Positions 18,300-28,085 of a stretch of DNA of 64,000 bases are shown piece by piece (position 1 is the first letter of the stretch; the number at the start of each line of letters is the position of its first letter). The position numbers and the translations under genes were made by a program. The DNA lies in assembly GCF_007679045.1 (NCBI RefSeq), contig NZ_VEFS01000002.1, forward strand, positions 434,001 through 498,000. Reading direction: 5' to 3'. This DNA comes from Microbacterium sp. BH-3-3-3 (GTDB taxonomy: Bacteria; Actinomycetota; Actinomycetes; Actinomycetales; Microbacteriaceae). Under the pieces are notes generated by a model. That model searched no databases and was not told the origin of the DNA. It worked only from the letters and a program-made list of their open reading frames with translations.

Positions 18300-19586
18300 A
18301 TGGCTCTGATCGTCCAGAAGTACGGCGGCTCGTCCGTCGCCGACGCCGAGAGCATCAAGCGGGTCGCCAAGCGCATCGTCGACACGCGTCGCGCCGGCCA
18401 CGAGGTCGTCGTCGCCGTCAGCGCCATGGGCGACACCACCGACGAGCTCCTCGACCTCGCCGGTCAGGTCGCGCCGATCCCCGCGCCGCGCGAGCTCGAC
18501 ATGCTGCTGTCCAGCGGAGAGCGCATCTCGATGGCGCTGCTGGCCATGGCCATCCACTCGATGGGCTTCGAGGCGCGTTCGTTCACCGGCAGCCAGGCGG
18601 GCATGATCACGGATGCCACGCACGGCGCGGCCCGCATCGTCGACGTCACGCCCATCCGACTCCGCGAGGCGCTCGACGAGGGCGCGATCGTCATCGTCGC
18701 CGGCTTCCAGGGATTCAACCGCGACACCCGCGACATCACCACGCTCGGTCGCGGCGGATCCGACACGACCGCCGTCGCGCTCGCCGCGGCGCTGAAGGCC
18801 GACGTCTGCGAGATCTACAGCGACGTCGACGGCATCTTCACCGCCGACCCGCGCGTCGTGCCTCTCGCGCGCAAGCTCGACCGCGTCGGCAGCGAAGAGA
18901 TGCTCGAGCTCGCCGCCAACGGCGCGAAGGTCCTCTACATCCGCGCGGTCGAGTACGCGCGGCGCCACGGCGTGCTGATCCACGCCCGGTCCACGTTCAG
19001 CCCGAACGAGGGCACCTGGGTGCTCGACCCGTCGAAGAAGTACCCGCTCGTCCCCGAGGGAGCCACCATGGAAGAGCCCATCGTCGCCGGCGTCGCCACC
19101 GACCTCAGCCAGGCCAAGATCACCGTCATCGGCGTGCCCGACGTGCCCGGCAAGGCCGCCGACATCTTCAAGATCGTCGCCAAGTCCGGTGCCAACGTCG
19201 ACATGATCGTGCAGAACGTCTCGGCGGCGGCGACCGGTCGCACCGACATCTCGTTCACGCTGCCCAAGACCGACGCCTCCGTCGCGCTCAAGGCCCTCGC
19301 GGGCGAGCAGTCCGAGGTCGGGTTCCAGAGCCTCGTGCACGACGATCAGATCGGCAAGCTCTCGGTCGTCGGCGCGGGCATGCGCACGCACTCGGGCGTC
19401 TCGGCGACGCTGTTCGAGGCGCTGAGCCTGGCGGGCGTCAACATCGAGATGATCTCGACCTCCGAGATCCGCATCTCGGTCGTGGTGCGCGGCGTCGACC
19501 TCGCCGAGGCCGCCCGCCTCGTGCACACCGCGTACGGTCTCGACGGCGACGCCGAGGCCACGGTCCACGCCGGCACCGGTCGCTGA
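18300..19586 (+). CDS. lysC: Aspartate kinase (alpha subunit; probable internal beta start)
   Basis: 428 residues from ATG 18300. It phosphorylates aspartate at the start of the lysine/threonine/methionine pathway; asd, the next enzyme, lies at 22839. The kinase domain has the motifs [17 protein letters not shown] and [17 protein letters not shown]. Two C-terminal ACT domains follow ([16 protein letters not shown] and [18 protein letters not shown]), which bind feedback effectors. An in-frame ATG at 19068 has GAGGGAG just upstream and begins [12 protein letters not shown], closely like the separate beta subunit of Corynebacterium glutamicum. It would give 172 residues, as in that species. Confidence 0.95.
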   Translation: MALIVQKYGGSSVADAESIKRVAKRIVDTRRAGHEVVVAVSAMGDTTDELLDLAGQVAPIPAPRELDMLLSSGERISMALLAMAIHSMGFEARSFTGSQAGMITDATHGAARIVDVTPIRLREALDEGAIVIVAGFQGFNRDTRDITTLGRGGSDTTAVALAAALKADVCEIYSDVDGIFTADPRVVPLARKLDRVGSEEMLELAANGAKVLYIRAVEYARRHGVLIHARSTFSPNEGTWVLDPSKKYPLVPEGATMEEPIVAGVATDLSQAKITVIGVPDVPGKAADIFKIVAKSGANVDMIVQNVSAAATGRTDISFTLPKTDASVALKALAGEQSEVGFQSLVHDDQIGKLSVVGAGMRTHSGVSATLFEALSLAGVNIEMISTSEIRISVVVRGVDLAEAARLVHTAYGLDGDAEATVHAGTGR

Positions 19587-19616
19587 TCCGCCCGGCTCAT
19601 CCGCGGCGGTCGACGC

Positions 19617-20381
19617 TCACGACGAGCGGATGCCGCTGGGTCGCGCCGAGATGAACATCGACGCGCGCAGCTCGAGCACGTGCTCGCGCGCGAGAGCCGC
19701 CGCGCGCTCGGCATCGCCGGCTTCGACGGCGGCGAGGATCGCAAGGTGCTCGTCGTTACTGCCGCGGAGGTACTCGATCGGGTACGGCACGAAGTAGCCG
19801 TAGAGCGCGTCGGCGGTCGTGCGGTGCGTCTCGAGGGCCCAGTCCTGGAGCGCCGCCGCGGCCATCGCGCGGTGGAACCGCACGTCTGCCTCGTGGAACT
19901 GCGACCAGTCGTCCGCGGCGGACGCGTCGGCGCTCGCCTGCCGAGCCGCATTCAGGTGGGCGATCGCGGTCGGGTCGTCGCGGTGCCAGGCCGCCTCGGC
20001 GGCGAGGGACGACTCGATCAGCGCGCGCTGGGCGATGAGGACCCGCACCGTCGGGGTCTCGCCGCGCAGTCGGACCACGGCCGGGTCGTTCGCCCAGCGC
20101 GAGATGTCGGCGTGGGCCGAGACGAACGTGCCGCCGTTGCGGCCGCGGCGCCGCTCGAGCAGTCCCTCCTCGGTCAGGGTCTCGAACACCCGGCGCACGG
20201 TCGCCGTGCTGACTCCGAACGCGTCCGCCGCGCGGTGATCCGAGGGCAGGTGGGCACCGGGCGGCAGCAGGCCCAGTTCGATCGCGAGGCACAGTCGGGC
20301 GCGGACGGCGTCGGATGCCGAGAGCGGGACGATCGACGAGAGTGCCGGGGCCGCGGCGGCATCGGCACTCTCCGTCGTCAT
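19617..20381 (-). CDS. GntR family regulator with FCD ligand domain
   Basis: 254 residues. The N-terminal winged helix (residues 20-85; LPSDHRAADAFGVSTATVRRVFETL) and the all-helical C-terminal FCD domain (FHEADVRFHRAMAAAAL, NDEHLAILAAVEAGDAERA) identify the FadR subfamily. It is the last gene of the nitrilase-permease-regulator operon: its ATG overlaps the permease stop region by 4 nt (20378-20381). It is probably the repressor of this operon, acting at the palindrome 22724-22740; the effector is probably the transported substrate or its product. Confidence 0.88.
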   Translation of the reverse strand: MTTESADAAAAPALSSIVPLSASDAVRARLCLAIELGLLPPGAHLPSDHRAADAFGVSTATVRRVFETLTEEGLLERRRGRNGGTFVSAHADISRWANDPAVVRLRGETPTVRVLIAQRALIESSLAAEAAWHRDDPTAIAHLNAARQASADASAADDWSQFHEADVRFHRAMAAAALQDWALETHRTTADALYGYFVPYPIEYLRGSNDEHLAILAAVEAGDAERAAALAREHVLELRASMFISARPSGIRSS

Positions 20382-21868
20382 CCGTCGATCATGTCATCCT
20401 GCGCGCGGGCGACGGCGATCGCGGCGGTGGGCGTGGCATCCGGTACCTGGATCTCCCCGATACGGCGTCGCCCGCCCCACGCCGCACCGACCACACCCGC
20501 GGCCACCGGGAGCAGAGCGAGCACGATCGACAGGGCGACGCTTCCTCCGGTCACCAGCGTGAAGTTCGACAGCACCAGCCAGAGGGAGAGCGCCAGGCCG
20601 ATCACCGCGGCGATCGGGGCGACCACCGCGCGGCCGATGAGGGCGCGGCGCACCTGCGCATTGCGCGAGAAGAAGACCAGCACGGCCACCGAGGTGAGCA
20701 GCATGAGCAGCACCATGCCGACCGTGGCGACCCCGGCCATCGAGCCGAAGACGCCGACCAGGGGTTCGACGTCGAACAGCGCGAACGCACCCACGATGAC
20801 CGCGGCGGTGATCGTCTGCACCATCGACGAGAACGCGGGCGATTCGTGGCGCCCGTGCACGACGCCGAGGCGCCGGGGGAGTGCGCCGCGACCGGCGAGG
20901 GTGAACTGGTAGCGCGCGATGATGTTGTGGAACGACAGCACGCAGGCGAACAGGCTCGTCACTAAAAGCACCTGCGTGATGTCCTGGAAGATCGGGCCGA
21001 GGTAGCGACCGGTGAGGTCCATCAGCATGTTCGCGTCGCCCGCCAGCGTCGCCTTCGCGAGAGCGACCGCGCCGTCGGCGCCCGCGCCCGTGATCAGCGC
21101 CCAGCACGACACGGCGTAGAAGACGCCGATGATGATGACGGCCAGGTAGGTGGCGCGGGGGATCGTGCGGGCGGGGTCGCGCGCCTCGTCGCGGAAGACG
21201 GCCGTCGCCTCGAACCCGATGAACCCGGTGAGCGCGAACAGCACCGAGATGGCGAGGCCGGGGCTGAAGACGTTCTCGGCCGAGAACGTCGACCACGCGA
21301 TCCCCTCGGCGCCACCGGTCGAGAAGATGACGGCGTCGAGCACGACGACCACGGTGATCTCGGCGACCAGGGCGATCCCCAGCACGCGCGATGACAGTTC
21401 GATGTGTCGGTAGCCGAGCACGGCGACGAGGATCAGCGCGACGAAGGCGTAGACGCCCCAGTGCAGGGTCGGCCCCCCGAAGAACGTCACGAGATCTCCG
21501 AGCGCCCACCCGAGGAAGCCGTACACGCCGACCTGGATGGCGGTGTAGGCCACGAGGGCGACGAAGGCGGCGGCCAGTCCCGCGCGCGGGCCGAGCCCCG
21601 CCGAGGCGTACGAGAAGAACGCTCCGGCATCGCGGACGTAGGGCGTCATCGTGACGAAGCCGACGGCGAAGACGAGCAGCACGAGCGCGGCCAGCAGGAA
21701 GCCGACCGGGGCGCCGGCGCCGTTGCCCGAGCCGACCGCGATCGGCACGTTGCCGCCGATGACGGTGAGGGGAGCGGCGGCGGCGATCACCATGAAGACG
21801 ATCGAGCCGGTGCCGAGTCGACCCGAGAGTCGCTTCACGCCGGGGGGTGTCGGGGGAGTGGGGGTCAT
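20378..21868 (-). CDS. APC superfamily amino acid / amine permease
   Basis: 496 residues from ATG 21868, which overlaps the upstream hydrolase stop by 4 nt. It has twelve hydrophobic segments. The first conserved APC helix motif is present (GSIVFMVIAAAAPLTVIGGN), as is FIGFEATAVFRDEARDPART between TM5 and TM6-like segments, typical of APC proteins. It imports an amino acid or amine across the cytoplasmic membrane. The neighbours, a carbon-nitrogen hydrolase and an FCD regulator, suggest a nitrogen compound with a hydrolysable amide or amino group. Confidence 0.9.
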   Translation of the reverse strand: MTPTPPTPPGVKRLSGRLGTGSIVFMVIAAAAPLTVIGGNVPIAVGSGNGAGAPVGFLLAALVLLVFAVGFVTMTPYVRDAGAFFSYASAGLGPRAGLAAAFVALVAYTAIQVGVYGFLGWALGDLVTFFGGPTLHWGVYAFVALILVAVLGYRHIELSSRVLGIALVAEITVVVVLDAVIFSTGGAEGIAWSTFSAENVFSPGLAISVLFALTGFIGFEATAVFRDEARDPARTIPRATYLAVIIIGVFYAVSCWALITGAGADGAVALAKATLAGDANMLMDLTGRYLGPIFQDITQVLLVTSLFACVLSFHNIIARYQFTLAGRGALPRRLGVVHGRHESPAFSSMVQTITAAVIVGAFALFDVEPLVGVFGSMAGVATVGMVLLMLLTSVAVLVFFSRNAQVRRALIGRAVVAPIAAVIGLALSLWLVLSNFTLVTGGSVALSIVLALLPVAAGVVGAAWGGRRRIGEIQVPDATPTAAIAVARAQDDMIDG

Positions 21869-22731
21869 GCGGGCGGCCTTTCGTTGCGGGTGACGGGGTC
21901 GGGCTGCCGGGGGGCGGTCTGCGGGGAGGGAGCGGAGGCGAGGTCGGGACGCCGGTCGCGCAGGTAGGGGTTCGCGGCGCGGGAGCGCTCGATCGCGGCG
22001 GGGTCGACCGTCGCGAGCAGCAGTTCGTCGCGGTCGGGGCCCGCGGCGGCCAGAACGACGCCGTCGGCACCCACGACGCTGCTGCGCCCGACGTAGCTCA
22101 GATCGCCCTCCGACCCGACGCGGTTGGCGTAGGCGATCGCGACCTGGCTCTCCCACGCGCGCACGCGGATGAGGTGCTCCGCGATGAAGGCGTAGGGCTC
22201 CATCTGCGCCGTCGGCACGAGGATCAGATCGGCGCCGGCCACGGCGAGGGCTCGGACGTTCTCGGGGAACTCCACGTCGTAGCAGATGAGCAGACCGAGG
22301 CGAAGGCCCCGCCAGGTGAGGAGGGGACCGAGCGTCTCGCCCGCGACGAAGAGCGAACGGTCGAGGTCGCCGAAGAGATGCGTCTTGTCGTACCGCGCGA
22401 GCACCGTGCCCTCGGCGTCGATCACGAGCACGGCGTTCGCGATGCCGTCGGGGCGGCGCAGGCCGGTGCCCACGACGAGGGCGATGCCGGCCCGGACGGC
22501 GACCTCGCGCAGGCGGTCGACGAGGTCATCGGTCACGACCTCGCCGAGTCGCGGACCGATGTTGTAGCCGGTCGCGAACATCTCGGGGGTGACCAGGATC
22601 TCGGCTCCGCCCTTCCGCGCCTCGCGTGCGGCCCGGGCGATGCGCTCGAGGTTGCGGGGCACGTCGCCGGGCTCTCCGCGGGCCTGCAGAACGGCGATCC
22701 GCACGGGGGAGGATCCGTCATAAGTGTTCAT
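21865..22731 (-). CDS. Carbon-nitrogen hydrolase (nitrilase superfamily amidase)
   Basis: 288 residues from ATG 22731; GTG 22740 in the same frame is an alternative. The Glu-Lys-Cys triad is visible in TPEMFATGYN (Glu), ARYDKTHLFGD (Lys) and LLICYDVEFPEN (Cys). Length and motifs fit the amidase/omega-amidase/carbamylase side of the family rather than true nitrilases. It is the first gene of the operon with the APC permease and FCD regulator, so it probably hydrolyses the imported compound or a close derivative. The start codon lies inside a 17-bp palindrome and there is no Shine-Dalgarno, so the transcript is almost leaderless. Confidence 0.88.
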   Translation of the reverse strand: MNTYDGSSPVRIAVLQARGEPGDVPRNLERIARAAREARKGGAEILVTPEMFATGYNIGPRLGEVVTDDLVDRLREVAVRAGIALVVGTGLRRPDGIANAVLVIDAEGTVLARYDKTHLFGDLDRSLFVAGETLGPLLTWRGLRLGLLICYDVEFPENVRALAVAGADLILVPTAQMEPYAFIAEHLIRVRAWESQVAIAYANRVGSEGDLSYVGRSSVVGADGVVLAAAGPDRDELLLATVDPAAIERSRAANPYLRDRRPDLASAPSPQTAPRQPDPVTRNERPPA

Positions 22732-22740
22732 CGTGAACAC
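22724..22740. promoter_or_regulatory. Palindromic operator at the nitrilase start codon
   Basis: GTGTTCA TCG TGAACAC, two perfect 7-bp arms around 3 bp, covering the predicted transcription start and the ATG at 22731. It is the best candidate site for the FCD regulator encoded at the end of the operon. Binding here would block initiation directly. Confidence 0.65.
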
Positions 22741-22770
22741 AATATAGAGCGCGCTGTTTCCGCGGTGTAA
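22741..22770 (-). promoter_or_regulatory. Promoter of the nitrilase-permease-regulator operon
   Basis: On the minus strand, TTACAC (22770-22765) and TATATT (22746-22741) are separated by 18 bp. Transcription should begin near 22734, giving a leader of about 3 nt before ATG 22731. Confidence 0.6.
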
Positions 22771-22805
22771 CGGGTTCGCAAAGAGCCGTCTGCGCCTGCC
22801 GGTAA

Positions 22806-23909
<1,104 letters not shown>

Positions 23910-23936
23910 GGACACGGCATCCGGATGCCGGGTGTC

Positions 23937-23983
23937 AGGTGTCTCGACATCGAACCGACCGATCTCTCGATGTCGAGACACCT
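23937..23983. promoter_or_regulatory. Long inverted repeat with nested operator ahead of mqo
   Basis: AGGTGTCTCGACATCGA (23937-23953) is perfectly inverted at 23967-23983 around a 13-nt loop. Within the right arm, TCTCGA TG TCGAGA (23965-23978) is itself a perfect palindrome; the left arm has a near copy. The structure lies 28 nt after the asd stop region and just over the -35 region of the mqo promoter (-10 TAGAAT at 23997-24002). It may serve as both terminator for asd and operator for mqo. A smaller palindrome GGCATCCGGATGCC lies at 23916-23929. Confidence 0.65.
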
Positions 23984-24008
23984 CACGGCCCGCACCTAGA
24001 ATCGACGG

Positions 24009-25481
24009 GTGACTGAAAACGTCGATGTTCTCCTCATCGGTGGCGGCATCATGTCCGCCACTCTCGGCACGCTGCTCAAAGACCTCCAGCCCGATCTGAA
24101 GATCGCGGTGCTGGAGCGCCTCAGCGACGTCGCGCAGGAGAGCTCCAACGCCTGGAACAACGCCGGCACGGGCCACGCGGCGCTGTGCGAGCTCAACTAC
24201 ATGCCCGACAGCAAAGACGGAGCGCTCGACCCGTCGAAGGCCGTCGCGATCAACGAGCAGTTTCAGCAGAGCCGCCAGCTCTGGTCGACGCTCGTGGCCG
24301 AGGGCGTGCTCGACGAGCCGTCGACGTTCATCAACGCGACCCCGCACATGACCTTCGTGCGCGGCGAGAAAGACGTGGCGTACCTGCGTCGCCGCTACGA
24401 GGTGCTCAAGCAGCAGCCGCTGTTCGCCGGCATCGAGTACAGCGAGGACTCCCGCGTCATCAACCAGTGGGCTCCGCTGCTGATGCAGAAGCGTCGCAAG
24501 GGCGAGCCCTTCGCCGCCACCCGCGTGCCCGCCGGCACCGACGTCGACTTCGGCTCGCTCACGCGCCAGCTCTTCGCGAACCTGAGCGAGAAGGGCGTCG
24601 AGGTCGCCACCAACCACGACGTCAAGAAGCTCAAAAAGAAGAAGGACGGCACCTGGGAGGTCTCGTACCGCCACGTCATCGGCGGCACCCCGGGCTCCAT
24701 CAACGCGAAGTTCGTCTTCGTGGGTGCAGGCGGATGGGCGCTGAAGCTGCTCCAGCGCTCGGGTATCCCCGAGATCAAGGGCTACGGCGTCTTCCCGATC
24801 GGCGGGCAGTGGTTGAAGACCTCGAACCCCGACATCGTCTCGAAGCACCGCGCCAAGGTCTACTCGCAGGCTTCGGTGGGCGCGCCTCCCATGTCGGTGC
24901 CGCACCTCGACACGCGTGTCGTCGACGGGGAGTCGGCTCTGCTGTTCGGACCGTTCGCGACCTTCAGCCCGAAGTTCCTCAAGAACGGCTCGATGCTCGA
25001 CATCGTCACGCAGGTTCGTCCGCACAACATCGGACCCATGCTCAAGGTCGCCGTCGACAACCCGGGCCTCATCAAGTACCTCGTGAGCGAGCTGCTCAAG
25101 ACGCACGCGAAGAAGGTCGACAGCCTCCGCGAGTTCATGCCCACCGCGAAGGACGACGACTGGGAGCTGCTCGACGCCGGTCAGCGCGCCCAGGTGATGA
25201 AGCGCGATAAGGACAAGGGCGGCGTCCTGCAGTTCGGCACCGAGGTCGTCACCTCGGCCGACCACTCCATCGCCGGTCTCCTCGGCGCCTCGCCGGGCGC
25301 CTCGACGGCCGTGTCGATCATGCTCGGCCTGATCAAGACGTGCTTCCCCGAGCGCATGGCCGCGTGGGAGCCGCGTCTGCGCGAGCTCATCCCCAGCTAC
25401 GGGGAGTCGCTGAACACGCGACCCGACGTCGCCCGTCGAGAGCTGGACGCCACGGCGCAGGCCCTCTCGATCAACCCCTGA
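24009..25481 (+). CDS. mqo: Malate:quinone oxidoreductase
   Basis: 490 residues. A membrane-associated FAD enzyme that oxidises malate to oxaloacetate and passes electrons to quinone. The N-terminal FAD-binding motif is VLLIGGGIMSATLGTLL, followed by VLERLSDVAQESSNAWNNAG and TGHAALCELNYMP, both characteristic of Mqo. GVFPIGGQWL and the C-terminal GASPGASTAVSIML are also family motifs. The GTG start lies exactly 6 nt after TAGAAT, with no ribosome-binding site, so the message is probably leaderless. tdk follows after 7 nt. Confidence 0.96.
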   Translation: MTENVDVLLIGGGIMSATLGTLLKDLQPDLKIAVLERLSDVAQESSNAWNNAGTGHAALCELNYMPDSKDGALDPSKAVAINEQFQQSRQLWSTLVAEGVLDEPSTFINATPHMTFVRGEKDVAYLRRRYEVLKQQPLFAGIEYSEDSRVINQWAPLLMQKRRKGEPFAATRVPAGTDVDFGSLTRQLFANLSEKGVEVATNHDVKKLKKKKDGTWEVSYRHVIGGTPGSINAKFVFVGAGGWALKLLQRSGIPEIKGYGVFPIGGQWLKTSNPDIVSKHRAKVYSQASVGAPPMSVPHLDTRVVDGESALLFGPFATFSPKFLKNGSMLDIVTQVRPHNIGPMLKVAVDNPGLIKYLVSELLKTHAKKVDSLREFMPTAKDDDWELLDAGQRAQVMKRDKDKGGVLQFGTEVVTSADHSIAGLLGASPGASTAVSIMLGLIKTCFPERMAAWEPRLRELIPSYGESLNTRPDVARRELDATAQALSINP

Positions 25482-25488
25482 GGCGCTC

Positions 25489-26094
25489 GTGGCGAAGCTG
25501 TACTTCCGCTACGGGGCGATGAACTCCGGCAAGTCGACGGCCCTGCTCCAAGCGGCGTACAACTACGAGGAGCGCGGTCAGCGCGTGCTGCTGGCCAAGC
25601 CCGAGATCGACACCAAGGGCGCCGACCAGATCGACAGCCGACTCGGTGTGAAGCGTTCGGTCGACTTCCTCGTGGCGCCCGCCGACGACCTGCGCGAGGT
25701 GTTCCATGCTGCGGCGGGGCACGCGCCCGTCGCGTGCCTGCTCGTCGATGAGGCGCAGTTCTTCACCCCGGCGCAGGTCGACGACCTGCTGCGCATCGCG
25801 GTGCTCGACGGCATCCCCGTGCTCGCGTACGGCATCCGCACCGATTTCCGCACCGAGGCCTTCCCGGGATCGGCCCGTTTGATGGAGATCGCCCACAGCC
25901 TCGAAGAGCTCAAGACCATCTGCCGCTGCGGCCGCAAGGCGATCTTCAACGCGCGTCTCGTCGGCGGAAGGTTCGTCTTCGATGGCGACCAGGTCGCGAT
26001 CGACGAGGGGCAGATCGCGGGCGAAGTCACCTACGAGTCGATGTGCGCGGCCTGCTACCTGCGCGAGTCGGGCGGGCGGCTCGACGGCCGCTGA
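25489..26094 (+). CDS. tdk: Thymidine kinase (type II)
   Basis: 201 residues from GTG 25489, 7 nt after mqo and probably cotranscribed. The P-loop is YGAMNSGKSTALLQ, and LLVDEAQFF contains the catalytic Glu region. The zinc lasso cysteines appear as CRCG and CAAC, characteristic of the tetrameric type II enzyme. It salvages thymidine to dTMP; tmk, which makes dTDP, is at 61664. Confidence 0.95.
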   Translation: MAKLYFRYGAMNSGKSTALLQAAYNYEERGQRVLLAKPEIDTKGADQIDSRLGVKRSVDFLVAPADDLREVFHAAAGHAPVACLLVDEAQFFTPAQVDDLLRIAVLDGIPVLAYGIRTDFRTEAFPGSARLMEIAHSLEELKTICRCGRKAIFNARLVGGRFVFDGDQVAIDEGQIAGEVTYESMCAACYLRESGGRLDGR

Positions 26095-26153
26095 GGGCCG
26101 CCGCGAGCGTGAGCGTGACGATCGGCGTCGGCGTCGACCGATAGCCTGGAGGC

Positions 26154-27182
26154 ATGCGCGTACTCCTGGCCGGCGGTGCCGGTTACATCGGAACCCACAC
26201 GGCCGTCGCCCTGCTCGAAGCCGGTCATGACGTCGTCCTGCTCGACGACCTGTCGGGGACGCACGCCGTCGCCGCCGAGCGGGTCGAGAAGATCACCGGC
26301 AAGCCCGCGCCGCTGATCATCGGCGACGCCGCCGACGAAGCCGTCGTCGCCTCCGCCTTCGACGACCACGGACCGATCGACGCGATCATCCACCTCGCCG
26401 CGTTCAAGGCCGTGGGCGAGTCGACGCAGAAGCCCCTCGAGTACTACTCCAACAACCTCGACACCACGTTCGCTCTGCTGCGGGTCGGTATCGCCCGCGG
26501 CATCCGGAGCTTCGTCTTCTCGAGCACCGGCACGGTGTACTCCGACCCGGCCGACCTGCCCTTCACCGAGGAGTCGACCACGAGCGTCGACCTCTCGAAC
26601 GCCTACAGCAAGTCCAAGCGCATGAACGAAGTCGTGCTCGCCGACGTCGCGCGGGTGAACCCCGATCTCAACGTGACGGTGCTGCGCTATTTCAACCCGG
26701 TCGGCGCGCACCCGTCGGGTCTCATCGGCGAAGACCCCGCCGGCATCCCCAACAACCTCATGCCGTACGTCTCGCGCGTGGCGATCGGCTCGCTCGACGA
26801 GATCGGCGTCTTCGGCTCCGACTACGACACCCCCGACGGCACGGGTCTGCGCGACTACATCCACGTCGTCGACCTCGCCGAGGGTCACGTCGCCGCTCTC
26901 GAGCAGGCGCAGCCGGGTCACGCGGTGTTCAACCTCGGCACCGGTCGTCCGGTCAGCGTGCTCGAGCTCATCGCCTCGTTCGAGAAGGCCGTGGGGCACG
27001 AACTGCCCAAGAAGATCCTCGACCGCCGCCCGGGGGATGTCGCCGCGACCTACTGCGACCCCACCAAGGCCGGCGAGGTGCTCGGCTGGCGCACGCGACT
27101 CGAGATCGACGACGCGTGCCGCGACTACTGGAACTGGCAGACGACGAACCCCGAGGGGTACCGCACGGCCGCCGACGCCTGA
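26154..27182 (+). CDS. galE: UDP-glucose 4-epimerase
   Basis: 342 residues. An extended short-chain dehydrogenase with the NAD-binding motif GGAGYIGTHTAVALLEAGHD, the catalytic Ser/Thr in FSSTGTVYSD and the YxxxK pair in AYSKSKRMNE. GLRDYIHVVDLAEGHVAAL is the GalE signature. It interconverts UDP-glucose and UDP-galactose for envelope polysaccharide or galactose use. ATG 26154 lies 6 nt after TAGCCT (26142-26147). The GGAGG in between could serve either as spacer or as a very close Shine-Dalgarno, so leaderless initiation is likely. Confidence 0.94.
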   Translation: MRVLLAGGAGYIGTHTAVALLEAGHDVVLLDDLSGTHAVAAERVEKITGKPAPLIIGDAADEAVVASAFDDHGPIDAIIHLAAFKAVGESTQKPLEYYSNNLDTTFALLRVGIARGIRSFVFSSTGTVYSDPADLPFTEESTTSVDLSNAYSKSKRMNEVVLADVARVNPDLNVTVLRYFNPVGAHPSGLIGEDPAGIPNNLMPYVSRVAIGSLDEIGVFGSDYDTPDGTGLRDYIHVVDLAEGHVAALEQAQPGHAVFNLGTGRPVSVLELIASFEKAVGHELPKKILDRRPGDVAATYCDPTKAGEVLGWRTRLEIDDACRDYWNWQTTNPEGYRTAADA

Positions 27183-27262
27183 ACCCCCTGTCGCCGCGCG
27201 GACACGCGCGTAGGGTGATGTGGTCGGGCCACACCGTGAGGTCCGCGCAGACGGAGGATGCC

Positions 27263-28045
27263 ATGCCGAACAGCGCTCCACGCGCCTGGCAGGTGGTGCT
27301 CGAGCGGATCGAGGGCGACCTCCGCGAGGGCCGGCTCGCCCCCGGCGATCGATTGACGCCCGAACGCGAGCTCGCGACCCAGCTGGGCGTCGGGCGATCG
27401 AGCGTGCGCGAAGCGGTACGCGTGCTCGAGGTGCTCGGCGTGGTGCGCACCGCGACGGGATCCGGTCCGACGGCGGGCGCGATGATCGTCACGACCCCGC
27501 GCGGGGGCCTCGCCGCCTTCCTGCGCCTGCAGGTCGCCGCCAACGGCTTCCCGCTGGGCGACGTGGTGCGCACGCGCATCGTGCTCGAGTGCGACGTCGC
27601 CGAACGCCTCGCCGGCGCGGAGGCCGACCTCACCGACACCGTGGAGGTGCTCGACGCGATGGATGCCGACGCCCTGGCATCCGATGAGTTCCTCGCTCTC
27701 GACGCGCGGTTCCATCAGGCCCTCGCCGAGGCGTCGGGCAACGCCGTCGTCTCGGCCATGATGGCCGGACTCCGCAGCTCGATCGAGGCCTACACGCGAG
27801 CCGGGGCCTTGCGGCTCGACGACTGGGCGAGCACCGCGCAGCGGCTGCGGCGCGAGCATCGGCGGATCGTCGACGCCGTCGAACGCGGAGACGCCGCCGA
27901 GGCGCGGGACTGCATCCGCCGGCACATCGCCGACTACTACACCGAGGTGGCGCAGGCTCTGAGCCCGTCCGACCCCGCCGACGCCGCCGTCGCCGACGCG
28001 GCGCGTGTCGCCGTGACCGCCGACAGGTCGTCTACGCCCGTCTGA
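27263..28045 (+). CDS. GntR family regulator with FCD domain
   Basis: 260 residues from ATG 27263 (GGAGG 5' of it). The winged helix includes LTPERELATQLGVGRSSVREAVRVLEVLGVV and the FCD domain includes LDARFHQALAEASGN and EHRRIVDAVERGDAAEARDC with metal-binding His positions. It is a second FadR-type regulator in the window and is not a close copy of the one at 19617. It lies between galE and a siderophore-interacting protein; its regulon is not evident. Confidence 0.87.
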   Translation: MPNSAPRAWQVVLERIEGDLREGRLAPGDRLTPERELATQLGVGRSSVREAVRVLEVLGVVRTATGSGPTAGAMIVTTPRGGLAAFLRLQVAANGFPLGDVVRTRIVLECDVAERLAGAEADLTDTVEVLDAMDADALASDEFLALDARFHQALAEASGNAVVSAMMAGLRSSIEAYTRAGALRLDDWASTAQRLRREHRRIVDAVERGDAAEARDCIRRHIADYYTEVAQALSPSDPADAAVADAARVAVTADRSSTPV

Positions 28046-28085
28046 GCCGTCGACGGGCGTCGCACCCGTCTTGATAAGGAGAACC

